Origin: Deltaproteobacteria bacterium
Lineage (GTDB): Bacteria; Desulfobacterota; Desulfuromonadia; Geobacterales; Pseudopelobacteraceae
Length of the DNA stretch: 32,814 nucleotides
Assembly (NCBI GenBank): GCA_021782545.1
Contig: JAJXUW010000011.1
Coordinates: forward strand, 1-32,814
Direction of reading: 5' to 3'
Every line of letters starts with the position of its first letter. Within the stretch, counting starts at the first letter, position 1. The position numbers and the translations under genes are program-made. The notes beneath the pieces are model-generated. The model worked only from the letters and a program-made list of their open reading frames with translations, was not told where the DNA came from and did no database searches. Shown one piece after another: positions 1-8,307 of this stretch.

Positions 1-256
1 GCAGCTGCTGGCCGAAGAACGGCCCAAAAAATTCATTAAAAAGGTCATTTCCCATAAAGGGATTGACCGTTTGTCCGCTCCCCCGCGGCTTGATATTTTT
101 GACGGTGCGAATATTGACGACCGTGGGACGGAGCCTCTTTGAGAGCTCAACAAAATCAGGGCTGACGGTCTTTGCCGGTGCAACCGTCGGCAACGTCAGC
201 AGCGCCCCGCTCCACAACACAACGCTGTAACAAAGTAATCTGAACAAACGTTTCAT
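1..256 (-). CDS. degP: DegP/HtrA-type periplasmic serine protease, N-terminal part (cut by window start)
   Basis: Only the first 85 codons are in the window. The ATG at 256-254 follows a strong ribosome site (AGGAGAG). Residues 1-29 are a signal peptide: basic MKR, a hydrophobic stretch, then a probable cleavage after APA. After it come SPDFVELSKRLRPTVVNIRT and a stretch ending NEFFGPFFG, both typical of the start of DegP/HtrA/DegQ proteases, which degrade or chaperone misfolded periplasmic proteins. The trypsin-like catalytic triad and PDZ domains would lie outside the window. It begins 18 bases after the response regulator gene, so the two are probably co-transcribed, suggesting an envelope-stress role for the regulator. 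The family call is fairly secure; the exact paralogue is not. Confidence 0.82.
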   Translation of the reverse strand, partial: MKRLFRLLCYSVVLWSGALLTLPTVAPAKTVSPDFVELSKRLRPTVVNIRTVKNIKPRGSGQTVNPFMGNDLFNEFFGPFFGQQL

Positions 257-274
257 GTTCTTCTCTCCTTGTCG

Positions 275-946
275 CTAGCCCTCGCGCAGGACGTACCCCT
301 GCCCGCGTACCGTGTGGATCAACTTGCGGTCAAAACCTCTGTCTACCTTTTTTCGCAGGTAGTTGACGTAGACATCGATAATATTGGTAAAGGTATCAAA
401 GGCGTGTTCCCATACCTGTTCAGCAATCGTGGTGCGGGAAAGGACGGTATTAGGATTGCGCATCAGCAGTTCCAGCAGGCCATATTCCTTGGCGGTCAGA
501 TCGATCTCACGCGTACCGCGCCAGACCTGATGGCTGACCGGGTCCATCCGCAGGTCGGCAAACGTCAGTTCTGCACCACGTTCCATAACGCTGCGCCGCA
601 CCAAGGCGCGTACCCGGGCCGACAGTTCTGCAAAGGCGAACGGTTTGGTCAGGTAGTCGTCGGATCCGGCATCGAGACCGGCCAAGATGTCGTCGGTGGT
701 ATCGCGGGCCGTCAGCATCAGCACCGGCGTATGCTTGCCGGTCTGACGCAGTTCCTTGACCAGCGTCAGGCCGTCCTTCTTGGGCAGCATCACGTCCAGT
801 ATCAGCAGATCATACGATGCTTCGCTGGCAAAAAGCGCACCTTCGGCGCCGTCGTGGGCGATATCCACGGCATAGCCTTCCTCCTCAAGCCCGCGCTTGA
901 TAAAGGCTGCCACCTTTTTTTCATCCTCCACCACCAGGACCCGCAT
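275..946 (-). CDS. OmpR/PhoB-family response regulator
   Basis: 223 residues, the normal length for an OmpR-type two-component regulator. The receiver domain (about 1-115) has the acidic pair E7/D8, phosphoacceptor D51 in LLILDVMLP, T79 and K101 in the DYLTKPF motif, so it should be phosphorylatable. The C-terminal winged helix (about 125-220) has the family signature EYGLLELLMRN and ends VRGQGYVL. It most resembles the CusR/CopR/MprA branch of regulators. SD GGGGAGG lies just before the ATG. It sits between ppsR (39-base gap) and degP (18-base gap). No sensor kinase is adjacent on the visible side; one could lie beyond degP outside the window. Its target is unknown, but co-transcription with degP points to the cell envelope. 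Confidence 0.9.
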   Translation of the reverse strand: MRVLVVEDEKKVAAFIKRGLEEEGYAVDIAHDGAEGALFASEASYDLLILDVMLPKKDGLTLVKELRQTGKHTPVLMLTARDTTDDILAGLDAGSDDYLTKPFAFAELSARVRALVRRSVMERGAELTFADLRMDPVSHQVWRGTREIDLTAKEYGLLELLMRNPNTVLSRTTIAEQVWEHAFDTFTNIIDVYVNYLRKKVDRGFDRKLIHTVRGQGYVLREG

Positions 947-985
947 GGCCTCCCCTTTCAGCAGCCCAAAGCCGCTCTCAAAAAT

Positions 986-1786
986 CTACTGGGCACCGAT
1001 CCGGCGTAAAATCTCCGAGGCTGACTCTTCGATCGATTTGTTCGTGACATCGATCATAAGCCATTCAGGATGCCGCCGGTAATACTGGCGGCAAAAATTG
1101 ATCTCCTCTTCCACCCGCTCGTAGTCGGCGTAACTATTGCGCATGCTCTGCCCCATATTCACCAACCGCGATGTTCTGATCTCCACCAGACGCTTGGGGC
1201 TGATCACCAGGCCGACCACCTTGCGGGGATCAATCCGATCCAGCTCAATGGGCGGTTCAATCCCCTTGACCAACGGCACGTTGGCTACCTTATACCCTTT
1301 GTGTGCCAGATACATTGAAAGGGGTGTCTTGGAGGAACGGGAGACCCCCACCAACACCAGATCAGCCTTGTGCAACCCCCGGGTCTCCTGGCCGTCATCA
1401 TGCTTGACCGTGAAATTGACCGCCTCCATCCGCCGGAAGTAGTCGGTGTCGATCTGGTGCAGAAGCCCCGGCGTGGCCTGTGCCGCCGCGCCCAGAAAAA
1501 CCGACAGACTGTGCAGTAGCGGCGAGAGCAGGTCAAAGGCCATCAGACCATGCTCCTCGGCAATCGTGTGTACGGCAACGGCCAGTTCGATATCGACTAG
1601 AGTATAGACCAACAGCCCGCCATCGACGGTTACCGTGGCGATCGCCTGCTGCACCTCCTGCTGGTTGGTAACCTTGCCCAGACGCATGATACGGACATCG
1701 CTGCCGCCAAACTGCGACAGAGCCGCCCGCACCACCCGCTCTGCGGTTTCACCGGTGGAATCTGACAGGACATAAATCGTTTTCAT
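986..1786 (-). CDS. ppsR: PEP synthase / pyruvate phosphate dikinase regulatory protein (kinase-pyrophosphorylase, DUF299)
   Basis: 266 residues, full length for the PPSR/PDRP family. These cytoplasmic bifunctional enzymes phosphorylate a threonine on PEP synthase or pyruvate phosphate dikinase with ADP (inactivation) and remove it by phosphate-dependent pyrophosphorolysis (activation), switching flux from pyruvate to PEP. The N-terminus IYVLSDSTGETAE and the nucleotide-binding loop GVSRSSKT (147-154) are diagnostic. The C-terminus RRHPEWLMIDVTNKSIEE is also conserved. Whether the partner is PpsA or PpdK cannot be decided because neither gene is in the window. A good sigma-70-type promoter lies upstream at 1844-1872. 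The response regulator and degP follow on the same strand. Confidence 0.93.
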   Translation of the reverse strand: MKTIYVLSDSTGETAERVVRAALSQFGGSDVRIMRLGKVTNQQEVQQAIATVTVDGGLLVYTLVDIELAVAVHTIAEEHGLMAFDLLSPLLHSLSVFLGAAAQATPGLLHQIDTDYFRRMEAVNFTVKHDDGQETRGLHKADLVLVGVSRSSKTPLSMYLAHKGYKVANVPLVKGIEPPIELDRIDPRKVVGLVISPKRLVEIRTSRLVNMGQSMRNSYADYERVEEEINFCRQYYRRHPEWLMIDVTNKSIEESASEILRRIGAQ

Positions 1787-1843
1787 GGCACCAGGAAGAC
1801 ACCCCCAAAATCAGTCAGCGTATCCATGTCAATTTTTTAATGA

Positions 1844-1872
1844 AAACTAGTTGTCTGATCCTGTTTTGTCAA
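1844..1872 (-). promoter_or_regulatory. Predicted sigma-70 promoter for ppsR
   Basis: Read on the minus strand: TTGACA (1872-1867), a 17-base spacer, then TAGTTT (1849-1844). The -35 is a perfect consensus. A second TTGACA lies nearer the gene (1832-1827) but has a poor -10. Predicted only from the sequence. Confidence 0.6.
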
Positions 1873-1881
1873 GGTTTTTTG

Positions 1882-1910
1882 TTGTCAGGCTCCAGCCATT
1901 CTGCTACCTT
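1882..1910 (+). promoter_or_regulatory. Predicted sigma-70 promoter for prmA
   Basis: TTGTCA (1882-1887), a 17-base spacer, then TACCTT (1905-1910); predicted start near 1917, about 23 bases before the prmA ATG. It is back to back with the ppsR promoter, the two -35 boxes being only nine bases apart. Confidence 0.55.
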
Positions 1911-1939
1911 GCGCCCCATCTTCAACACTGGGAGTCATA

Positions 1940-2860
1940 ATGGCATCAGCATGGTACCAGGTCAGCTGCGACGTCCCCGCTGTGCTGGCGGAGACGGTAG
2001 CCGACTACCTGACTGAACAGTCCGGCTGCGGGGTCTGCACCGACAACCGCAACGTCGACACCTTTTCAACGGATGACATCCCGACCACGAACACCGTCAC
2101 CATCAGCAGTTATTTCAGCATCCCCTGCCCGATCGAGGAACACCTGGCCGCGCTCACCGCCTTTTTAAACCGTCTGTCCACCGACCTGCCTGACTACCAC
2201 CCGGTACCGCCGACCGTCACCATGATCGCCGAGGAAGATTGGGCCAGTTCCTGGAAGGAGCATTTCAAACCTCTTCCCGTGGGCGAGCGCTTGTTAATCC
2301 TGCCTTCCTGGGAAACCCCAGCCGTCGGGGAGACCAGACAGGTCATCACCCTGGACCCCGGCATGGCCTTCGGCACCGGCGGTCATGAAACCACCCGACT
2401 CTGCCTGGAGAGTTTAGAACAGATCATGGCCAGCGCTTCAGATGCAGAGGCGCCAGTGCTGGATCTGGGGACCGGCTCGGGCATCCTGGCCATTGCCGCG
2501 GCCAAACTGGGGGCTCGACGGATAGAGGCGGTGGATATCGACCCCCAGGCGGTGCTGGTGGCACAAGAAAACTGCCGACTGAATCGGGTGGCGGATGCGG
2601 TCAGTTGCAGTGTCACCCCGCTGGAACAGCTGCCCGGCGGCTACCGGCTGATCCTCGCCAATATCCTGGCCGAAGAGCTGGTACGGATGGCACCGGAGCT
2701 AACGAAACGTCTGCTGCCCGACGGTTGGCTGGTGCTTTCCGGCATTCTTGCGGAACGCGAACAGTTTGTGATTGACGGCTTTGTCTCGCAACCGCTCGAC
2801 CTGCAACAGTCCCTGGCAGCGGGGGAATGGCGCTGCCTGTGCTACCGGAAACGCCCATGA
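1940..2860 (+). CDS. prmA: Ribosomal protein L11 methyltransferase
   Basis: 306 residues, usual for PrmA, the SAM-dependent enzyme that trimethylates ribosomal protein L11. The N-terminal substrate-recognition domain (about 1-60) begins with WYQVSCDVPAVLAE. The linker shows the family signature LDPGMAFGTGGHETT. The Rossmann methyltransferase domain has motif I VLDLGTGSGILAIAA (from residue 173), an acidic SAM ribose-binding loop (AVDIDP) and the catalytic-loop stretch LILANILAEEL. The ATG follows SD GGGAG at a normal distance. It overlaps rsmE by four bases (ATGA), so the two are translationally coupled. PrmA and RsmE, both ribosome methyltransferases, are commonly paired in bacterial genomes. 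Confidence 0.96.
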   Translation: MASAWYQVSCDVPAVLAETVADYLTEQSGCGVCTDNRNVDTFSTDDIPTTNTVTISSYFSIPCPIEEHLAALTAFLNRLSTDLPDYHPVPPTVTMIAEEDWASSWKEHFKPLPVGERLLILPSWETPAVGETRQVITLDPGMAFGTGGHETTRLCLESLEQIMASASDAEAPVLDLGTGSGILAIAAAKLGARRIEAVDIDPQAVLVAQENCRLNRVADAVSCSVTPLEQLPGGYRLILANILAEELVRMAPELTKRLLPDGWLVLSGILAEREQFVIDGFVSQPLDLQQSLAAGEWRCLCYRKRP

Positions 2861-3606
2861 GCACCCGCCGCCGTTTTGTGGTCAGCTCCCGCACTATTCG
2901 CGACGGCTACGGTTCCTATGATGGCCAGCTCCATCATCATATGGTCAGGGTGTTGCGGCTGCGCCCTGGTGATGAGGTGCTGCTGGTGGACGAATCGGGA
3001 CGACGCCACGAAGGGGTGATCGACCAGGTAACCCAGGAATGGACGGCGGTCAGGATCACCGCCACCCTGGAAGCGGCTCAGTTTCCCGAGGCACCGTCCA
3101 TCACGATCATGCAGGGACTGCCCCGCGGGGAAAAGATCGAGCTGGTGCTGCAAAAAGGCACCGAGCTGGGAGTAAGCGAATTTGCCATCTTCCGGGCCGA
3201 CCGTTCGGTGCCGAAGCTGGCCGGCGAAAAGCTGCAGAACCGGCTGGAACGCTGGACACGGATTGTTCATGAAGCTACCCGCCAATCGGAACGATTTGAC
3301 CAGCCCAGCGTGGCCTGGCATCCGACCGCCGCTGCGGCAGCCGCCAGCGCCGCCAACGCCGACCTAAAACTGCTGCTCTGGGAGCGGGGCACCCCCTCGC
3401 CGCTACGGGAACTGCTGGAAGGACAGCCGCGACCGAGCAGGGTCGCCATCGCCATCGGTCCCGAAGGAGGCTTTGAACCGGGTGAGGCCGAGGCGTTTTC
3501 CCTGTGGGGGTTCATCCCGGTCACCCTGGGTGAACGGATACTGCGCACCGAAACCGCTGCCCTTGCCATGACCGCTATTTTGCAGTATAAATGGGGAGAT
3601 ATCTAA
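2857..3606 (+). CDS. rsmE: 16S rRNA (uracil-1498 N3) methyltransferase
   Basis: 249 residues with the start placed at the ATG overlapping the prmA stop (ATGA). An in-frame ATG 30 bases upstream exists, but it lies inside prmA and would add ten residues the family does not have. RsmE methylates U1498 in the decoding region of 16S rRNA. It shows the N-terminal RRRFVVSS strand of the PUA-like domain and HHHMVRVLRLRPGDEV. The SPOUT trefoil-knot domain ends with the SAM-binding motifs AIAIGPEGGFEPGEAEAF and LGERILRTETAALA, both intact. The zinc-ribbon gene follows after 12 bases with a strong SD that begins right at the rsmE stop codon. Confidence 0.95.
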   Translation: MSTRRRFVVSSRTIRDGYGSYDGQLHHHMVRVLRLRPGDEVLLVDESGRRHEGVIDQVTQEWTAVRITATLEAAQFPEAPSITIMQGLPRGEKIELVLQKGTELGVSEFAIFRADRSVPKLAGEKLQNRLERWTRIVHEATRQSERFDQPSVAWHPTAAAAAASAANADLKLLLWERGTPSPLRELLEGQPRPSRVAIAIGPEGGFEPGEAEAFSLWGFIPVTLGERILRTETAALAMTAILQYKWGDI

Positions 3607-3618
3607 GGAGGTTGGCTC

Positions 3619-4188
3619 ATGAAGTGTCCCAAGTGCGGCTATATCAGCTTTGAGACCAGCGACAGCTGCCGAAAGTGTTCCAACGATCTAAGTGCCTTCC
3701 GGGAGGCCCACGGCCTGACCCCGATCGTGCTGCCGGCAGCGGTACGGGCCAGCAGGGCAAAATCACTGGGCGGGCAGGAACCCGAAGGACAACCGGCACC
3801 GAAGGCGGATGGCGACATGTTCAACTTTGACCTGCCCCCACAACCGGCGCCGCAGGCCGCGCCGGCCGCTTCCAGTGACCCCTTTGCCTTTATCAGCCCG
3901 CAACCAGCGGCTGACGGGGGCGGAATCTCCTTCGGCAGTCCGGCTGCATCATCCCACGATCCCTTTGCCGACCTGTTGGAAACCACCCCGGTAGTTCAGA
4001 AACCGGCCGAATCGGCAACCCCGCAAGGAGCCGCTGGCCAGGGGTTTGAACTGAACAGCTTCTCCTGGGACGATACACCGGAGCCGGATGCCGCGGGCGC
4101 TCCTTCCCCGTCAGAACCGACCAAAAAGATTGATGACGACTTCAGCAGTCTGTTTGGCGACCTTGGCTCGCCCGATAAAAAACCCTGA
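3619..4188 (+). CDS. Zinc-ribbon protein with a long Pro/Ala-rich region, function unknown
   Basis: 189 residues, no enzyme family recognised. The N-terminus is a treble-clef/zinc-ribbon: C3 and C6 in MKCPKCGY paired with C17 and C20 in SCRKC, followed by a short conserved-looking helix (NDLSAFREAHG). From about residue 50 the sequence is low complexity, rich in proline, alanine and glutamine, with two DPFAD/DPFAF-like repeats and an acidic end (KKIDDDFSSLFGDLG). This looks like a short metal-binding head on a disordered tail with docking peptides. SD AAGGAGG sits just before the ATG. It is the last gene of the prmA-rsmE unit and is followed by a strong terminator. The ORF is secure; the role is unknown. 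Confidence 0.8.
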   Translation: MKCPKCGYISFETSDSCRKCSNDLSAFREAHGLTPIVLPAAVRASRAKSLGGQEPEGQPAPKADGDMFNFDLPPQPAPQAAPAASSDPFAFISPQPAADGGGISFGSPAASSHDPFADLLETTPVVQKPAESATPQGAAGQGFELNSFSWDDTPEPDAAGAPSPSEPTKKIDDDFSSLFGDLGSPDKKP

Positions 4189-4226
4189 TCCAGTAATCAC
4201 TTTGACTCTCAAATAGAGGTAAACGG

Positions 4227-4252
4227 AAAGAGCGGGGCACCCCGCTCTTTTT
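4227..4252 (+). terminator. Rho-independent terminator between zinc-ribbon gene and mutL
   Basis: Perfect 11-bp inverted repeat: AAAGAGCGGGG (4227-4237) and CCCCGCTCTTT (4240-4250), followed by a short T run to 4252. The minimal loop means the end pairs probably open. It ends only 14 bases before the mutL start. Confidence 0.88.
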
Positions 4253-4265
4253 GCATGAGGTAGCC

Positions 4266-6041
4266 GTGACAGCTCACGTAAAAATACTTTCCGAGACCCT
4301 GGCCAACAAGATTGCAGCCGGGGAGGTGGTGGAACGGCCGGCCTCGGTGGTGAAGGAACTGGTGGAAAATGCGCTGGATGCAGACGCAAACGATATCCGT
4401 CTGGAAATTACCAGCGGCGGCAGACGACTGATCAGGGTGATTGACAACGGGCACGGCATGTCCCGAGAGGACTGCCTACTGGCGCTGGAACGCCACGCCA
4501 CCAGCAAACTGACCACTGAGGGCGATCTTGAGCAGATCACCACCTTGGGGTTCCGCGGCGAGGCACTGCCGGCCATCGCTTCGGTTTCACAGCTGCGCCT
4601 GCGGAGCCGGCAGGGCCAAACTATCGAAGGGACCGAAATTGCGATTGACGGGGGACGGATCAAACAGGTCGCGGCCTGCGGCATGGCACCCGGCACCGAC
4701 ATCAGCGTTGAGCAGCTGTTCTACAATACCCCAGCCCGTCTGAAGTTCCTACGCAGCACCGAAACCGAGGCGGCCCACGTGGGTGACCTGATCGTCCGCC
4801 TGGCCATCTCCCGCCCCGATGTAGCATTCTGCTACCTAAACGATGGCCGCGAAATTTTCCGAGTGCCGGCCGGCGATCTGCTGCAGCGCCTTGGCCAGCT
4901 CATGGCCCGCAATACCGCACTGTACCCTTTTGAGGGCAGCACCGCTGCAGCCTCGGTCAGTGGCTACCTGGCGCCACCCGCCGCCAGCCGTTCCACCGCC
5001 AACAGCATCTTCACCTTTATAAACGGCCGCTTTGTGCGGGACAAGGTGGTGCAGCACGCCATCTTGCAGGCCTGGCGACCGGTTCTAGAAAAGGGGCGAT
5101 ACCCCCTGCTGGCGATGTTTATCGAACTGCCCCCCGATCAGGTGGATGTCAACGTGCACCCCACCAAGCATGAGGTCCGCTTTCGTCATCAAACACAGGT
5201 ACACGACACCATCCAGTCGGTCCTCTCCGAAACGCTCAGCCGCTCTCCCTGGCTGCAACGTACGAGCGCGCCCCGGACAAACGCTGCAGCACCTCAGCCA
5301 GCTGCCGCATCCCGCACAGAAGCTCTCCAACAGGCCCTCGACCGATACATGGCTCCACCGGTTCTCCAGCAGGCACCCATGCTCAACGAGCCACAGCCGC
5401 CCTATGATGCCGCCGGACCGGGCGTTCTGGATGCCCCTCCTCCCAGATCTATCGGCTACTTCTCCTCACTGCAGGTAATCGGCCAGTTCCAGGCGGCCTA
5501 TATTCTCTGCCAGGGTGTTGACGAACTGGTGATCATCGATCAGCATGCCGCCTACGAACGGGTCCGCTTTGAGCAGCTCAAGGCGGCCTTCCTGGACCAT
5601 CGTGTTGAATCGCAACGTTTGTTGTTGCCGGAGACGCTGGAGCTTTCCTTCGGCGAAGCGGCTGCAGTCCACCGCCACCAACGGGAACTTTTGGGATTGG
5701 GAATCGAACTGGAGGAGTTCGGTGGCCAGACCTTCCGGTTGAACGCGGTGCCCCGCATTGTGGCCGGCACCGGTGGGCAGGTTCGGCTGGTGCGGGATCT
5801 GCTTGCCGACCTTGTCGCCATCGGCACCAGTGGTTCCTTTGCACAGATACGTGACGACCTGCTGTCACGAATGGCCTGTCATAGCGTGGTACGGGGGGCC
5901 ACCCCCCTGGACCGCCGCCAGATGGACGAGCTGCTGAAGGCGATGGACCGCACCGACTTTTCGGCCCACTGCCCCCATGGCCGGCCGGTATCCCACAGCA
6001 TCCCCCTGCGGGAGTTGGAACGGCTGTTCAAGCGGATATGA
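4266..6041 (+). CDS. mutL: DNA mismatch repair protein MutL, endonuclease-type
   Basis: 591 residues from the GTG at 4266, which has GAGG five bases upstream; an in-frame TTG at 4251 lies inside the terminator hairpin and is unlikely. The N-terminal GHKL ATPase shows KIAAGEVVERPASVVKELVE, DNGHGM, RHATSK and TLGFRGEALPAIASV. A variable proline/glutamine-rich linker (about 335-395) leads to the C-terminal dimerisation domain. This carries the metal-binding endonuclease motif DQHAAYERVRFE (425-436), plus ACHSVVR (near C538) and CPHGRP (569-574). So this MutL should nick DNA itself, as in bacteria without MutH. It overlaps miaA by four bases (ATGA). No promoter is visible between the upstream terminator and the start. 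Confidence 0.96.
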   Translation: MTAHVKILSETLANKIAAGEVVERPASVVKELVENALDADANDIRLEITSGGRRLIRVIDNGHGMSREDCLLALERHATSKLTTEGDLEQITTLGFRGEALPAIASVSQLRLRSRQGQTIEGTEIAIDGGRIKQVAACGMAPGTDISVEQLFYNTPARLKFLRSTETEAAHVGDLIVRLAISRPDVAFCYLNDGREIFRVPAGDLLQRLGQLMARNTALYPFEGSTAAASVSGYLAPPAASRSTANSIFTFINGRFVRDKVVQHAILQAWRPVLEKGRYPLLAMFIELPPDQVDVNVHPTKHEVRFRHQTQVHDTIQSVLSETLSRSPWLQRTSAPRTNAAAPQPAAASRTEALQQALDRYMAPPVLQQAPMLNEPQPPYDAAGPGVLDAPPPRSIGYFSSLQVIGQFQAAYILCQGVDELVIIDQHAAYERVRFEQLKAAFLDHRVESQRLLLPETLELSFGEAAAVHRHQRELLGLGIELEEFGGQTFRLNAVPRIVAGTGGQVRLVRDLLADLVAIGTSGSFAQIRDDLLSRMACHSVVRGATPLDRRQMDELLKAMDRTDFSAHCPHGRPVSHSIPLRELERLFKRI

Positions 6042-7009
6042 TGCCGCGTATTCTCGTCATTGCCGGCCCGACGGCATCGGGCAAATCCGACCTTGCCATC
6101 GACCTTGCGTCGCGACTGGACGGCGAGATTGTCTGCGCCGATTCGCTGACCGTCTACCGGGGCCTGGATATCGGCAGTGCCAAGCCGACAGCCGAGCAAC
6201 GCCGCCGTGTCCCCCACCACCTGCTGGATATCCGCGAGCCGACGCACCCCTTTACCGCCGCCGACTTCCGGCACGAGGCAACCCGGGCCATCAACGACAT
6301 TCTGCAGCGCGGCAAACGACCGATCGTAGCCGGCGGTAGCGGACTCTACCTGCGAGTGCTGCTAGGGGGGCTCACTGAGGCGCCGGGCGAAGACCCGTTA
6401 CTGCGACAGCGCCTGAAAGACCGGGCAGAACAGGAAGGGACTGCCGCCCTGTTCGACGAGTTGTGCACGGTTGACCCGCAGACCGCCTCACGGTGTCATC
6501 CCAACAATCTGGTACGTATCCTGCGGGCGCTGGAGGTCTGGTATGCGAGCGGCAGGGCACTCTCCCAGTTTCATGATCAACACGCCTTCAAGGATACACC
6601 ATACGATGCCCTGTTTCTTGCTCTTGACCTGCCTCGTGATGAACTGTACCGACGGATCGACCACCGGGTGACCGCCATGCTTGAAGCCGGCCTGGTGGCT
6701 GAGGTGCGGAGCCTTCTGCAGGCTGGTATCCCGGCAGATGCCAAGCCGCTGCAGGCCATCGGCTACAAGGAGGTTGTGGCCCATCTGCGCGGTGAGCTGG
6801 AATTTGGGACCATGGTCGAATTGATCAGACGCAACACCCGTCATCTGGCGAAACGCCAGATGACCTGGTTACGTCGCGAACCGGACGTACAGTGGGTTGC
6901 ATATCAGGAAAACTCTGTTACTATCGCTGCATTCGCTGCTATGTTCTTCAGAGAAGGAGAGAAACCGCCATGCCCAAGACTCCGTTCAACATCCAAGACC
7001 AGTATCTGA
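6038..7009 (+). CDS. miaA: tRNA dimethylallyltransferase
   Basis: 323 residues. MiaA transfers a dimethylallyl group to N6 of A37 in tRNAs reading codons that start with U. The P-loop GPTASGKS is at residues 10-17, followed by the DSLTVYRGLDIGSAKPT segment (family consensus DSMQVYRGMDIGTAKPT), the HHLLDI motif and GGSGLYLRVLLGGL. The C-terminal AIGYKEVVAHLRGE and RNTRHLAKRQMTWLRR stretches are conserved and contact the tRNA. The start codon overlaps the mutL stop. The 3' end runs 40 bases into hfq in another frame, so the last 13 or so residues share DNA with the start of Hfq. The mutL-miaA-hfq order is also known from enterobacteria. Confidence 0.96.
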   Translation: MMPRILVIAGPTASGKSDLAIDLASRLDGEIVCADSLTVYRGLDIGSAKPTAEQRRRVPHHLLDIREPTHPFTAADFRHEATRAINDILQRGKRPIVAGGSGLYLRVLLGGLTEAPGEDPLLRQRLKDRAEQEGTAALFDELCTVDPQTASRCHPNNLVRILRALEVWYASGRALSQFHDQHAFKDTPYDALFLALDLPRDELYRRIDHRVTAMLEAGLVAEVRSLLQAGIPADAKPLQAIGYKEVVAHLRGELEFGTMVELIRRNTRHLAKRQMTWLRREPDVQWVAYQENSVTIAAFAAMFFREGEKPPCPRLRSTSKTSI

Positions 7010-7197
7010 ACCAGTCCCGCAAAGAACGGGTCAAACTGGCCGTGCGTATGATGTCAGGCGACACCATTGAAGGCTACCTCAAATCATTTGACAACTTCTC
7101 GCTGCTACTGGATGCAGGTGGCGATATCCTGCTCTACAAGCATGCCATTGCCACGATCACCTCGGTAGACGGCACCTTCCGACTGCATCATCAATGA
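6970..7197 (+). CDS. hfq: RNA chaperone Hfq
   Basis: 75 residues, short compared with the 102 of E. coli because the disordered C-terminal tail is minimal. The start is the ATG at 6970 with SD AAGGAGAG; a longer in-frame reading from 6892 would place extra residues inside miaA. The Sm fold is clear: NIQDQYLNQSRKERVKLAV (helix and strand 1), GYLKSFDNFSLLLD (Sm1) and LLYKHAIATI (Sm2; YKHAI replaces the enteric YKHAIS). The proximal-face FDNF and YKH residues that bind U-rich sRNA ends are present. The Hfq hexamer helps small RNAs pair with mRNAs. A GC-rich hairpin follows the gene. Confidence 0.96.
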   Translation: MPKTPFNIQDQYLNQSRKERVKLAVRMMSGDTIEGYLKSFDNFSLLLDAGGDILLYKHAIATITSVDGTFRLHHQ

Positions 7198-7204
7198 CCC
7201 ACAT

Positions 7205-7219
7205 GCGGGGGGCCCCCGC
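7205..7219 (+). terminator. GC-rich perfect hairpin after hfq (weak terminator or attenuator)
   Basis: GCGGGG/CCCCGC with a three-base loop, immediately after the hfq stop, followed by TCTTTGT. The T run is broken, so it may only partly terminate or may instead protect the hfq 3' end. Confidence 0.35.
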
Positions 7220-7232
7220 TCTTTGTGATTCT

Positions 7233-8306
7233 ATGTCCCGTAGCTCAAAGATACTGCTAACCATCCTCGGCCTGTGCCTGGCAGCCACCCTCCTTATCTG
7301 GATCAAGGCGGGCACCGTGCTGGTACAGCTGTTCATCGCCCTGGCGCTGGCCTATCTGTTGAATCCGCTGGTACGCCGGCTGGAACAACGCGGCCTGAAC
7401 CGGCTGACGAGTGTGCTGCTGGTATTCGTCCTGGCCCTTGTGGGGCTCAGTGGGATACTGGTACTGTTTACCCTGGCGATCAAATCGGAGCTGGCCAATG
7501 TCCAGGTGAACATCCCCGACTATGTCCAACGGCTCTACGACCTGATCCCCCAACAGGTGAAGGCCACTCTGCAGATCGACACCCCGGAGCGACTCACCCA
7601 GCAGTTAAACAACCTGAGCGCCACCCTGAAGGCCTCAGCCTTTGACATTGCAAAGCCCCTCGCACACTGGCTGCAACAGGCCGTCACTTCAACAGTGGGC
7701 CTTATTCTCGACCTGTTGGGGTACCTGATCATTCCGGTCTATCTGTTCTATCTGCTGACCGACATGCCGCTCTTAACGGCCTGGCTGAAGGAACTGCCGC
7801 CGCCCCGTTTTCGCGACCAGCTGGGGCAACTATTCGGTGAGATCGACCGGGTGCTGTCCGGTTTTGTCCGCGGGCAGCTGGTGGTCTGCGCCATCTTGGC
7901 GCTGCTCTACTCGGTCGGGCTCTGGCTGATCGACATCGATCTGGCAGTGGCGATCGGTACCCTGGCCGGCGCCGCCTTCATCATCCCCTACGTCGGCACC
8001 ATTCTGGGGATCGTCCTCTCCCTGCTCATGGCGCTACTCAAATTTCACGACCTGCTGCACCCCCTGCTCTGCCTGGGCTGGTTCGGGCTGGTCCAGACCC
8101 TGGAAGGGACCGTTATCACCCCCAAGGTGGTGGGCGACACCGTCGGTCTGCACCCCTTAATCGCCATCGTGGCGCTCCTGATCGGTGGCCAACTGCTGGG
8201 CATCGGCGGCATGCTGCTGGCGATCCCGACGGCGGCCATCCTCAAGGTGCTTGCGGGCCACCTGCTTACCTACTACCGCACCTCTGCTTTCTACCAAGGG
8301 ACCTGA
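7233..8306 (+). CDS. AI-2E family (PerM/YdiK-type) membrane transporter
   Basis: 357 residues from the ATG at 7233. An ATG at 7194 overlapping the hfq stop would add 13 residues encoded by the hairpin DNA; neither start has a good SD, so the choice is uncertain. The architecture is that of the AI-2E/PerM family: two N-terminal transmembrane helices (ILLTILGLCLAATLLIW and LFIALALAYLLNPLV), a third near ALVGLSGILVLF, a soluble central region (about 90-155), then four or five C-terminal helices. The C-terminal half has the conserved GFVRGQLVVCAILALLY, IPYVGTILGI and TPKVVGDTVGLHPLIAIVAL blocks. Despite the name, most members have no proven link to autoinducer-2; some export small solutes or ions. 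Confidence 0.85.
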   Translation: MSRSSKILLTILGLCLAATLLIWIKAGTVLVQLFIALALAYLLNPLVRRLEQRGLNRLTSVLLVFVLALVGLSGILVLFTLAIKSELANVQVNIPDYVQRLYDLIPQQVKATLQIDTPERLTQQLNNLSATLKASAFDIAKPLAHWLQQAVTSTVGLILDLLGYLIIPVYLFYLLTDMPLLTAWLKELPPPRFRDQLGQLFGEIDRVLSGFVRGQLVVCAILALLYSVGLWLIDIDLAVAIGTLAGAAFIIPYVGTILGIVLSLLMALLKFHDLLHPLLCLGWFGLVQTLEGTVITPKVVGDTVGLHPLIAIVALLIGGQLLGIGGMLLAIPTAAILKVLAGHLLTYYRTSAFYQGT

Positions 8307-8307
8307 A

